64,000 bases of DNA from Chitinophagaceae bacterium UBA1953 (GTDB lineage Bacteria > Bacteroidota > Bacteroidia > Chitinophagales > Chitinophagaceae). The stretch is from positions 108,510 through 172,509 of the forward strand of contig DDEN01000001.1 of assembly GCA_002336115.1 (NCBI GenBank), read 5' to 3'. Numbering within the stretch: position 1 is the stretch's first letter; each line of letters starts with the position of its first letter. Made by a program: the position numbers and the translations under genes. The notes under the pieces were generated by a model. The model was not told where the DNA came from. It ran no database searches and was given only the letters and a program-made list of their open reading frames with translations. Shown here in pieces: positions 8,739 to 16,472 of this stretch.

Positions 8739-9691
8739 AAAATTTAATCAGTCTTTGTATTCTTCTTACGATTAGTATTTGTTTACATGCTCAACCTGTA
8801 ACTAAGCATGGCGCATTAAAAGTAGAAGGCGTGAAGTTGGTTGATGTAAAGAATCAACCTGTTGCTTTGCATGGAATGAGTTTTGGCTGGCATAATTTAT
8901 GGCCGAGATTTTATAACAAAGGTGCAGTACATGAACTGGTAACAAAATGGAATTGCTCTGTTATTCGTGCATCAATGGGCATTGAACTAAATGACAGTGG
9001 CTATTTAAAAAGTCCGGAAGAATCGGTACGGTTAATGAAAAATGTAATTGATGCCTGCATTAAAGAAGGCGTGTATGTGATTATCGACTGGCATGATCAT
9101 AATATTCACCAGGAAAAAGCAGTTGAGTTTTTCTCCATGATGTCGAAGAAGTATGGAAAATATCCCAACGTGATTTATGAAGTATATAATGAACCTGATT
9201 ATGAAACATGGGCTGAAGTAAAAGCTTATTCAGAAGCAGTAATCAAAGCCATCAGGGTAAATGATCCTGATAATATTATTCTTGTTGGTTGCCCCAAATG
9301 GGACCAGGATGTTCATTTACCTGCAGCAGATCCCATCAAAGGATTTTCAAACCTTATGTACACTATGCACTTTTATGCCGGCACACACAAGCAATGGCTG
9401 CGTGACCGTACAGATGAAGCAATGAAAAATGGTCTACCCATTTTTGTTTCTGAATGTGCAGGCATGGAAGCTTCGGGTGATGGGCCAATTGATTACAACG
9501 AGTGGAAGGCATTTGTTGACTGGATGGATGCACAAGGTCTTAGCTGGATTGCATGGTCGGTATCAGATAAAAAGGAAACCTGTTCTGTATTAGAGCCTGC
9601 TGCTAAATCAACCGGGAAGTGGGAGGAAGGCATAATTAAGGAATGGGGTAAAACAGCAAGAATGTATTTAAAAAAATATATGAGTAAATAA
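8735..9691 (+). CDS. Secreted GH5 endoglucanase (GH5_2-like)
   Basis: Predicted endo-1,4-beta-glucanase (cellulase-type) of clan GH-A, 318 residues. The leader MKNLISLCILLTISICLHAQ is a signal peptide. Marks of the GH5_2 group are HGMSFGWHNLWPRFYN, VIRASMGIE, VYVIIDWHDHN, VIYEVYNEPDYETW with the acid/base Glu153, MHFYAGTH, and FVSECAGMEASGDG with the nucleophile Glu240. In many relatives the nucleophile segment is TEWG; here Cys-Ala-Gly follows Glu, a local variation. The start overlaps the upstream GH26 gene by 4 nt. Together the two give backbone cleavage of both mannan and glucan chains, as would be needed for glucomannan or xyloglucan. Confidence 0.93.
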   Translation: MKNLISLCILLTISICLHAQPVTKHGALKVEGVKLVDVKNQPVALHGMSFGWHNLWPRFYNKGAVHELVTKWNCSVIRASMGIELNDSGYLKSPEESVRLMKNVIDACIKEGVYVIIDWHDHNIHQEKAVEFFSMMSKKYGKYPNVIYEVYNEPDYETWAEVKAYSEAVIKAIRVNDPDNIILVGCPKWDQDVHLPAADPIKGFSNLMYTMHFYAGTHKQWLRDRTDEAMKNGLPIFVSECAGMEASGDGPIDYNEWKAFVDWMDAQGLSWIAWSVSDKKETCSVLEPAAKSTGKWEEGIIKEWGKTARMYLKKYMSK

Positions 9692-9740
9692 AAGAAAGCA
9701 GTTCATCTCAGAAGTTTTAATTTGCTTAAAAATAATAGTA

Positions 9741-10778
9741 ATGGCAACGGTAAATTTAATTCATAAGATTAATTATAAAGATCAGGCAGTTGAAGTTTAC
9801 GAATTAAAATCAGATAATGGCACAACAGCAGTTATTACAAATTACGGATGTATTATTATGAAGCTGATTGTAAATGATAAAAATGGAGAAGCAAGAGATG
9901 TGGTGCTTGGTTTCGATCATGTACAAGATTACTGGAGTGATGAATATTTGAAAAACTATCCCTATTTCGGGGCTGTTGTTGGTCGTTATGCCAACCGCAT
10001 AAAAGGAGCAGCTTTTTCTTTAAATGGTCACTCAATAAGTGTTACAGCCAATGACGGAAGTAATATTTTGCATGGTGGTAAAGAAGGTTTTGATAAGAAA
10101 GTATGGAAAGTACTCAAAACTGATACAGTGCCTTCTGCATCAGTTATTTTGCAATATATCAGTGCAGATGGAGAAGAAGGCTTTCCAGGTGAACTGGCTA
10201 CCACAGTTACTTTCAGCGTATTAGATAATGAACTGGTTTATGAAATTGATGCTGTAACAAACAAGACAACTGTTGTTAATTTTGCACATCATGGTTATTT
10301 TAATCTTGATAAACAGCATGAATCAGTAGGTGAGCAGAAAATTAAAATTTATGCTGATTACTGGCTTGAACAATGGGAAGATTTCTGTGCCACTGGTAAG
10401 CTTATTCCAACCTTAAACTCCGGTTATGATTTCAGTCAATGGAAAACTGTACAGCAGCAATGGAATAAAGATGAAGGGTATGACCAGTCGTTTTTAATTA
10501 ACCGTGACAGTAGCAATTTAACTCTTGCTGCTGAAGCAAAAAGCAGCGATGAAGCATTGCACATGAAAGTGTACACAACAGAGCCTGTAGTGCATTTATA
10601 TACAGGCAAATGGATTCCATCTGTTAAAGGAAAAAAGGGAGAGCAATACCAAGGGTATTGTGCTTTTTGTTTTGAAACACAGCATCATCCAAATGCAATT
10701 AATGTTCCTGAATTTCCTTCAACTATCTTAAATCCCGGTGAAAAATACAGTCAGGTGAATAAATATAAATTTGGCTGA
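9741..10778 (+). CDS. galM: Aldose 1-epimerase (mutarotase)
   Basis: Interconverts alpha and beta anomers of aldohexoses, feeding released galactose or glucose into catabolism. The 345-residue protein has no signal peptide, so it is cytoplasmic. Conserved elements are the N-terminal TNYGCIIMKLIVND, VVGRYANRI, NDGSNILHGG, FAHHGYFNLD with catalytic His, and the C-terminal FCFETQHHPNAIN with the catalytic Glu, followed by NPGEKY. It lies 49 nt after the GH5 gene and 143 nt before the GH29 gene, still co-oriented. The gene symbol is given by family membership; substrate preference cannot be read from sequence. Confidence 0.93.
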   Translation: MATVNLIHKINYKDQAVEVYELKSDNGTTAVITNYGCIIMKLIVNDKNGEARDVVLGFDHVQDYWSDEYLKNYPYFGAVVGRYANRIKGAAFSLNGHSISVTANDGSNILHGGKEGFDKKVWKVLKTDTVPSASVILQYISADGEEGFPGELATTVTFSVLDNELVYEIDAVTNKTTVVNFAHHGYFNLDKQHESVGEQKIKIYADYWLEQWEDFCATGKLIPTLNSGYDFSQWKTVQQQWNKDEGYDQSFLINRDSSNLTLAAEAKSSDEALHMKVYTTEPVVHLYTGKWIPSVKGKKGEQYQGYCAFCFETQHHPNAINVPEFPSTILNPGEKYSQVNKYKFG

Positions 10779-10921
10779 TTTTTTGTTTAAGCGATGTTAT
10801 TTGTTTTGTAGAGTTGCGGAGTGCTATCATCGATAACTTATTCGCTTGTTATACATCGGTCAGATGTTGCCCATTTTAAAATATTTATTCATGTTATTCT
10901 GAAAAAATGTAAGTAGTAATT

Positions 10922-12358
10922 ATGAATAAAATTTTATTATTCCTTCTTTTCACTTCTTTAAAAGTGTATTCGCAGGAAAAAGAGTATTTCCCGGATCCCG
11001 ATACAGCCATTCAGCATCGTATAGAAGAGTGGAAAGATCTGAAATTTGGTTTGCTGATGCATTGGGGTGCATACAGCCAATGGGGAATTGTTGAGAGCTG
11101 GAGTTTATGCCCTGAAGATGTAGGGTGGGCTACTGGTGCACGGATTGCAAAAGATTCTGTAAGCAGCTATTTTACATATAAAAAAAAGTATGAAGACCTT
11201 AAAAACACATTTAACCCTGTAAAATTTAATCCATCAGGTTGGGCCAAAGCTGCAAAAGATGCAGGAATGAAATATGTTGTGTTCACAACAAAGCATCATG
11301 ATGGATTTTGTATGTTTGATACAAAAACAACGGACTACAAAATTACAGACCCGTCTTGCCCTTTTTCTTCAAATCCAAAAAGCAATATAACAAAAGAAAT
11401 TTTTAATGCTTTCCGTAATGAGAATATGTGGATTGGCGCTTATTTTTCAAAGCCCGACTGGCACAGCAATTATTACTGGTGGGATCGTTTTCCTCCCGTT
11501 GACCGAAACGTAAATTATCCTGTAAAACACCATCCACAGCAATGGAAAAAGTTTGTTGATTATACCTATACACAGATTAATGAATTAATGAGTAACTATG
11601 GGAGAGTGGATATACTTTGGCTTGATGGGGGTTGGGTTCGTAAGAAAACAGAAGAAGAGGAAAGAAAAGATGTTGCATATGAGTTTAAAGAAAATCATTT
11701 TAATGTAAATGCCATAAGTCAGGATCTGGATATGCCCAGGCTTGCAAAAATGGCAAGGATGAAACAGCCTAAACTGATTGTTGTTGACAGGGCTGTTCCT
11801 AGCGAACAGCAAAACTATCTTACACCCGAGCAGCAAATTCCTGCCGGTGGTCTTTCTTACCCTTGGGAAACCTGTATGACAATGGGCACCAGTTGGAGTT
11901 ACGTGCCTGGTGATATTTATAAACCTGCTGATGAAATTGTAAAGAAGCTGGTAGATATTGTAAGTAAAGGCGGAAATTATTTACTCAACATTGGTCCTTC
12001 ACCGGAGGGCGAGTTTGATGCTGTTGCTTATCAGCGTTTGAAAGAAATTGGTTTATGGATGAAAGTAAACAGTGAAGCTATTTATTACAGCCGCATGTAC
12101 AAAGTATTTGGCGAAGGTGAAAACGTAAGATTTACACAAAGCAAAGATGGTCATACCAAATATGTTTTCCTGTTTGATTTTCCAACTGCAAAAGTTATTT
12201 TAAAAGAACTTCAGTTGAATAAAAATGCGAAAATAACCATGCTTGGCAGTACACAAAAACTGAAATGGACACCTGCACATGATGCAACTGAAATTACAGT
12301 TCCGGCAAGCCTGAAAGGTATTACAAGTTATGTGTGGGTTTTACGGATTATTGATTAA
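10922..12358 (+). CDS. Secreted GH29 alpha-L-fucosidase
   Basis: Predicted retaining exo-alpha-L-fucosidase, 478 residues, with signal peptide MNKILLFLLFTSLKVYSQ. GH29 features are WKDLKFGLLMHWGAYSQWG near residue 40, KYVVFTTKHHDGFCMFDT, and VDILWLDGGW with the likely nucleophile Asp235. A C-terminal beta-sandwich follows from about residue 385. It would remove terminal fucose from xyloglucan, arabinogalactan or host-like glycans; a second, unrelated fucosidase family (GH95) occurs later in the same run, so fucose appears to be an important side-group of the target. The preceding 143-nt gap may contain a secondary promoter, but no convincing -33/-7 pair was recognised. Confidence 0.93.
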   Translation: MNKILLFLLFTSLKVYSQEKEYFPDPDTAIQHRIEEWKDLKFGLLMHWGAYSQWGIVESWSLCPEDVGWATGARIAKDSVSSYFTYKKKYEDLKNTFNPVKFNPSGWAKAAKDAGMKYVVFTTKHHDGFCMFDTKTTDYKITDPSCPFSSNPKSNITKEIFNAFRNENMWIGAYFSKPDWHSNYYWWDRFPPVDRNVNYPVKHHPQQWKKFVDYTYTQINELMSNYGRVDILWLDGGWVRKKTEEEERKDVAYEFKENHFNVNAISQDLDMPRLAKMARMKQPKLIVVDRAVPSEQQNYLTPEQQIPAGGLSYPWETCMTMGTSWSYVPGDIYKPADEIVKKLVDIVSKGGNYLLNIGPSPEGEFDAVAYQRLKEIGLWMKVNSEAIYYSRMYKVFGEGENVRFTQSKDGHTKYVFLFDFPTAKVILKELQLNKNAKITMLGSTQKLKWTPAHDATEITVPASLKGITSYVWVLRIID

Positions 12359-12370
12359 GAATTATTGATT

Positions 12371-14374
12371 ATGGATAAAGCAAAGAAAGATATCTGTCTG
12401 CTTCTCTTTTTACTGGTGAGCAGTAATTTATTGTTTGGTCAGGTTGAAACAGGTAAATTATTGATTAATAAAAACTGGCAGTTTAACCAACAGGGAACAG
12501 CAAAATGGTATCCGGCAAAAGTGCCCGGTACCGTACATACTGATTTGCTGAATAACAAATTAATTCCCGATCCTTATTACAGGGATAATGAAGTAAAACT
12601 GAAATGGATTGAAAAACTCGACTGGAATTATAAAACGAGTTTTACAGTAGCCCCATCAATATTTAATAAGAAGAGTGTTGAACTGGTGTTTGATGGGTTG
12701 GATACGTATGCTGATGTTTATCTTAATGGTCAGCTAATTTTATCGGCCAACAATATGTTCCGTCAATGGAAAGTGGATGTAAAGCATTTACTGAAAGCAA
12801 ACAATCAGCTCATGATTCATTTTGCATCGGCAAAAAACAAGGTTGATTCATTTGCAAAAGCTGAATTGCCATTGGTGATTCCTGATAATCCGAGAGCGTA
12901 TGCCCGCAAAGCACAATATCATTTTGGTTGGGATTGGGGCCCGATTTTTATTACATCCGGCATCTGGAAAAATATCTATATCGAATCGTTTGATCAGAAA
13001 CCGGTTGAAAAAAAATATGTGCCACCAATCAATGTTGAACTTGTTCAGGATGCAGATAAGGATGGCAAAACATTTTATTTTAAAATTAACGGAAAGCCCG
13101 TTTACATGAAAGGTGCAAACTACATTCCGAGCGATATGTTTGTTACCCGTTTAAATAAAAATGATTACAGGAAGGTGTTACATCTGGCTAAAGATGCTAA
13201 CATGAATATGCTGCGTGTATGGGGTGGTGGTATTTATGAAGATGATGCGTTTTATGATTTGTGTGATGAAATGGGGATTTACATCTGGCAGGATTTTATG
13301 TTTGCCGGTGCAATGGTTCCATGTGATGATACATTCTTTAATAATGTTCGTGAAGAAATTAAATATCAGATCAAACGTTTACGCCATCATAAATGTATTG
13401 TATTGTGGAGTGGTAATAATGAAATTGATGAAGCATGGTTTAACTGGGGCTGGCAGAAACAATTTAACTTGCATAGGCAGGACTCTGTGAAAATGTGGAA
13501 CGATTATACACGTTTGTTCCGTGATAGTATTGCTGCATGGGTAAAAGAATGTGATGGAAGCAGGCCCTACGTTAGTACATCGCCGATGCATGGCTGGGGG
13601 CATAAAGAAAGTATAACAGAGGGCGACAGCCATTACTGGGGTTTCTGGTGGGGAATGCAGGATGTGGATGTGTTTGAACAAAAGACGGGTCGTTTTGTAA
13701 GTGAATACGGAATGCAGGCCATGCCGAATTATGCAAGTATTGAAAATTTCACATTACCTGATGAACGTTATCAGTTTTCAGATGTGGTACGACTGCATCA
13801 GAAAGCAGGAAATGGTTTTGGAAAACTGCTTGTTTACCTGCACAACAATTTCCTTGATTCAAATAAAGTAAAACAACTTTCACTGGAAGATTATACCTAT
13901 CTAACACAATGTTTGCAGTACTACGGATTTAAAAATGCAATTGCAATACACAGAAGTAAAGCGCCTTATAACATGGGCACTTTATTATGGCAGTTGAATG
14001 ATTGCTGGCCTGTTGCAAGCTGGAGTATTACTGATTATACACGTCAGCCAAAAGCTGCATGGTTTGCAGTACGTGATGCATACAGGGATGATGTGATGCC
14101 TGAGCGTGATAAAGTGAAACCTGTTGAATTGAAATTGCAAAAGCCAACAATCACAATAAAAGCTGAAGGTGAAAATATGTTCAGCATTACCAGCAATGTG
14201 GATGCTAAGTACGTGTACCTGTACAAAGCAGGAACTTATTTTGATGTAAGTGATAACTACTTTGATCTGAAAGCAGGCGAAAAGAAAATGCTGCATTTGA
14301 AGAACAGGTATTTCTCTGCAAAAGAAATTCCTTCGATTAAGATAAAGACGCTGTATGATGTGGTGAGTAAGTGA
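12371..14374 (+). CDS. Secreted GH2 beta-mannosidase, shortened
   Basis: Predicted exo-beta-mannosidase that trims mannose from mannan oligosaccharides. Start ATG at 12371 is preferred to an in-frame TTG 6 nt earlier. A leader ending NLLFGQ is followed by the sugar-binding jelly roll (PGTVHTDLLNNKLIPDPYYRDNE, about residues 45-210), then the TIM barrel with WSGNNEIDEAW (acid/base Glu351) and RFVSEYGMQ (nucleophile Glu445). At 667 residues it is short for this family (commonly over 800). The immunoglobulin-like domain normally between the jelly roll and barrel is almost absent: the sequence passes from NIYIESFD to GKPVYMKGANYIPSD in about 40 residues. The C-terminal domain is also reduced. Active-site residues are intact, so it is probably functional. 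Confidence 0.92.
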   Translation: MDKAKKDICLLLFLLVSSNLLFGQVETGKLLINKNWQFNQQGTAKWYPAKVPGTVHTDLLNNKLIPDPYYRDNEVKLKWIEKLDWNYKTSFTVAPSIFNKKSVELVFDGLDTYADVYLNGQLILSANNMFRQWKVDVKHLLKANNQLMIHFASAKNKVDSFAKAELPLVIPDNPRAYARKAQYHFGWDWGPIFITSGIWKNIYIESFDQKPVEKKYVPPINVELVQDADKDGKTFYFKINGKPVYMKGANYIPSDMFVTRLNKNDYRKVLHLAKDANMNMLRVWGGGIYEDDAFYDLCDEMGIYIWQDFMFAGAMVPCDDTFFNNVREEIKYQIKRLRHHKCIVLWSGNNEIDEAWFNWGWQKQFNLHRQDSVKMWNDYTRLFRDSIAAWVKECDGSRPYVSTSPMHGWGHKESITEGDSHYWGFWWGMQDVDVFEQKTGRFVSEYGMQAMPNYASIENFTLPDERYQFSDVVRLHQKAGNGFGKLLVYLHNNFLDSNKVKQLSLEDYTYLTQCLQYYGFKNAIAIHRSKAPYNMGTLLWQLNDCWPVASWSITDYTRQPKAAWFAVRDAYRDDVMPERDKVKPVELKLQKPTITIKAEGENMFSITSNVDAKYVYLYKAGTYFDVSDNYFDLKAGEKKMLHLKNRYFSAKEIPSIKIKTLYDVVSK

Positions 14375-14379
14375 TTGTT

Positions 14380-14415
14380 GTGAATGGTCAATGGTGAATT
14401 GTGTATAGTGAATTG
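14380..14415. repeat. Short imperfect GTGAAT-rich intergenic repeats
   Basis: Within the 125-nt gap between the GH2 and GH35 genes there are several near-copies of a short motif (GTGAATGG, CAATGGTGAATTG, TAGTGAATTG). On the minus strand this reads as repeated ACTATTCACxx. It looks like a small, decayed low-complexity repeat and has no coding signal. Confidence 0.5.
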
Positions 14416-14499
14416 AGACCCCGTAAGCAGTTGCAAACCCTGATAGTGGTTAGCCAGAAAGAAAATACTTTTTATCAATTAAGTTAATAGGTAATAAAG

Positions 14500-16374
14500 A
14501 TGAGTAAAGAGCAAAGCGTACACGAGTGCGACGCAACAATGCTTAATCAACGGACAAAAAGCCGGTTACAAAAAATGCTGATTGCAACTATTTTATGCTT
14601 TATGCTGTTTCAATCAAATGCACAGGTGAAGCACCGGTTTACATTGGGGAAAACTGATTTTCTGCTGGATGGGAAACCATTTCAGATTATTAGTGGTGAA
14701 ATGCACCCTGCTCGTATTCCGCATGAATACTGGAGGCACCGTATCCAAATGGCAAAGGCAATGGGATGTAACACAATTGCAGCGTATGTGTTCTGGAATT
14801 ATCATGAAATAAAAGATGGAGTGTTTGATTTTAAAACAGGTAATAAAAACATTGCCGAGTTTATACGTATATGTAAGGAAGAAGGAATGTGGGTGATGTT
14901 GCGTCCTGGTCCGTATGTATGTGCGGAGTGGGATTTTGGCGGATTGTCAACTTCATTGCTGAAAATTCCTGATATCAAAATCCGTTGCATGGACAGCCGT
15001 TACATGAGTGCAGTTACACGTTATGTAAATGCACTGGCCAAAGAAGTTGCTCCGTTGCAATGTTCAAACGGCGGACCAATTGTAATGGTGCAGGTTGAAA
15101 ATGAATATGGCAGTTATGCAAACGATAAAGAATATTTAGAAGCGTTACGCAAGTTGTGGATCAAAGGTGGAATCAATGTTCCGTTTTATACTGCTGATGG
15201 CCCGACTGCATTTATGCTTGAAGCAGGAAACATTGATGGTGCTGCAATTGGTTTAGACAGTGGCGGAAGCGATGGCGATTTTGAACAGGCAAAAAAGAGA
15301 AATGCAAATGTTCCCTCGTTCAGTTCGGAAACTTACCCGGGATGGTTAACACATTGGGGTGAAAAATTTGCAAAGCCTGATACAAACGGATTGAAAAAAG
15401 AAGTTGAGTATTTATTGAAAAATAAAAAATCTTTTAACTTGTATGTAATTCATGGCGGAACAAACTTTGGATATACTGCAGGTGCAAATGCATTTTCACC
15501 TACTCAATACCAACCTGATATTACCAGTTATGATTACGATGCACCAATTGATGAGCAAGGTAATGCGACAGCTAAATATTATATGCTGAAGCGTTTGATT
15601 AAGCAATATGTTTCATATAAAATTCCTGAAGTGCCGGCTGCTGTTAAAACGATTGAAGTTCCTGCAGTTGAAATGAAACGTACACATTCAATTTGGGATT
15701 ACAGTTTGCCTTCTATTAAAACGCCTCAGCCGCAACCAATGGAATCATTTGGCCAGAACCAGGGAATGGTTGTGTACAAAACAATATTGATTGGTCATAA
15801 AAGCGGTAAGTTGAAAATTTGGGAACCGCATGATTATGCATTGGTGTATTTAAACGGAGAGTTTATTGATACAGTTTATCGTGATGGCGGCAACTGGGAA
15901 GTAACATTACCAAAAACAACCGTTGCAAATCCTGTACTTGAAATTGTGGTGGAAGGAATGGGGCATATCAACTTTGCACAGTTTATGATCGACAGGAAAG
16001 GAATTACCGACAGGGTTACATTAAATGGTATGACATTGATGAACTGGCAAACAACTTTGTTGCCGATGGATGAAGCATTCATGAACAAAGTACAACCATC
16101 ATCTGCAAAAACTTCTGTTGATAAACTTTGCAATTTCTATAAAGGAAATTTCACTTTGAATGAAACAGGCGATACTTATTTTGATCTCAGCAATTACACA
16201 AAAGGTGTTGTATTTGTAAATGGACACAACCTTGGTCGCTTCTGGTACATTGGTCCGCAGAAACGTTTGTATTGTCCTGCTTCATGGTTAAAAAAAGGAA
16301 ACAACGAAATTGTGGTGTTTGATTTCTTTAAAAAAGAACCTGCTGTTGTTGTTTCAAAACGTTCGATTGAATAA
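14500..16374 (+). CDS. Secreted GH35 beta-galactosidase
   Basis: Predicted retaining exo-beta-galactosidase. Catalytic signatures are VQVENEYGSY with acid/base Glu202 and FSSETYPGW with nucleophile Glu277. Other GH35 marks include LLDGKPFQIISGEMHPARIP, AYVFWNYHE, MLRPGPYVCAEWDFGG and HGGTNFGYTAGA. C-terminal jelly-roll domains hold GVVFVNGHNLGRFWYIGPQ. The ATG at 14500 gives a 25-residue polar extension before the hydrophobic leader (MLIATILCFMLFQSNAQ); a start at 14539 or 14575 is an alternative giving a more ordinary signal peptide. It could remove beta-galactose from xyloglucan, galactan or arabinogalactan side chains. Confidence 0.92.
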   Translation: MSKEQSVHECDATMLNQRTKSRLQKMLIATILCFMLFQSNAQVKHRFTLGKTDFLLDGKPFQIISGEMHPARIPHEYWRHRIQMAKAMGCNTIAAYVFWNYHEIKDGVFDFKTGNKNIAEFIRICKEEGMWVMLRPGPYVCAEWDFGGLSTSLLKIPDIKIRCMDSRYMSAVTRYVNALAKEVAPLQCSNGGPIVMVQVENEYGSYANDKEYLEALRKLWIKGGINVPFYTADGPTAFMLEAGNIDGAAIGLDSGGSDGDFEQAKKRNANVPSFSSETYPGWLTHWGEKFAKPDTNGLKKEVEYLLKNKKSFNLYVIHGGTNFGYTAGANAFSPTQYQPDITSYDYDAPIDEQGNATAKYYMLKRLIKQYVSYKIPEVPAAVKTIEVPAVEMKRTHSIWDYSLPSIKTPQPQPMESFGQNQGMVVYKTILIGHKSGKLKIWEPHDYALVYLNGEFIDTVYRDGGNWEVTLPKTTVANPVLEIVVEGMGHINFAQFMIDRKGITDRVTLNGMTLMNWQTTLLPMDEAFMNKVQPSSAKTSVDKLCNFYKGNFTLNETGDTYFDLSNYTKGVVFVNGHNLGRFWYIGPQKRLYCPASWLKKGNNEIVVFDFFKKEPAVVVSKRSIE

Positions 16375-16472
16375 CAGTTAAATAAGTGAGGTTTTGTTTT
16401 AGAAATAAAGATTGAGTTTGCCTTAACAACAAGAAACATTTAGCAATATTATTTTATAAATATTACCCAGGT

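Noticed and set aside
12365..12370. TTG start of the GH2 beta-mannosidase
   Set aside because: The ATG two codons later gives a normal signal peptide; TTG starts here only extend by two residues.
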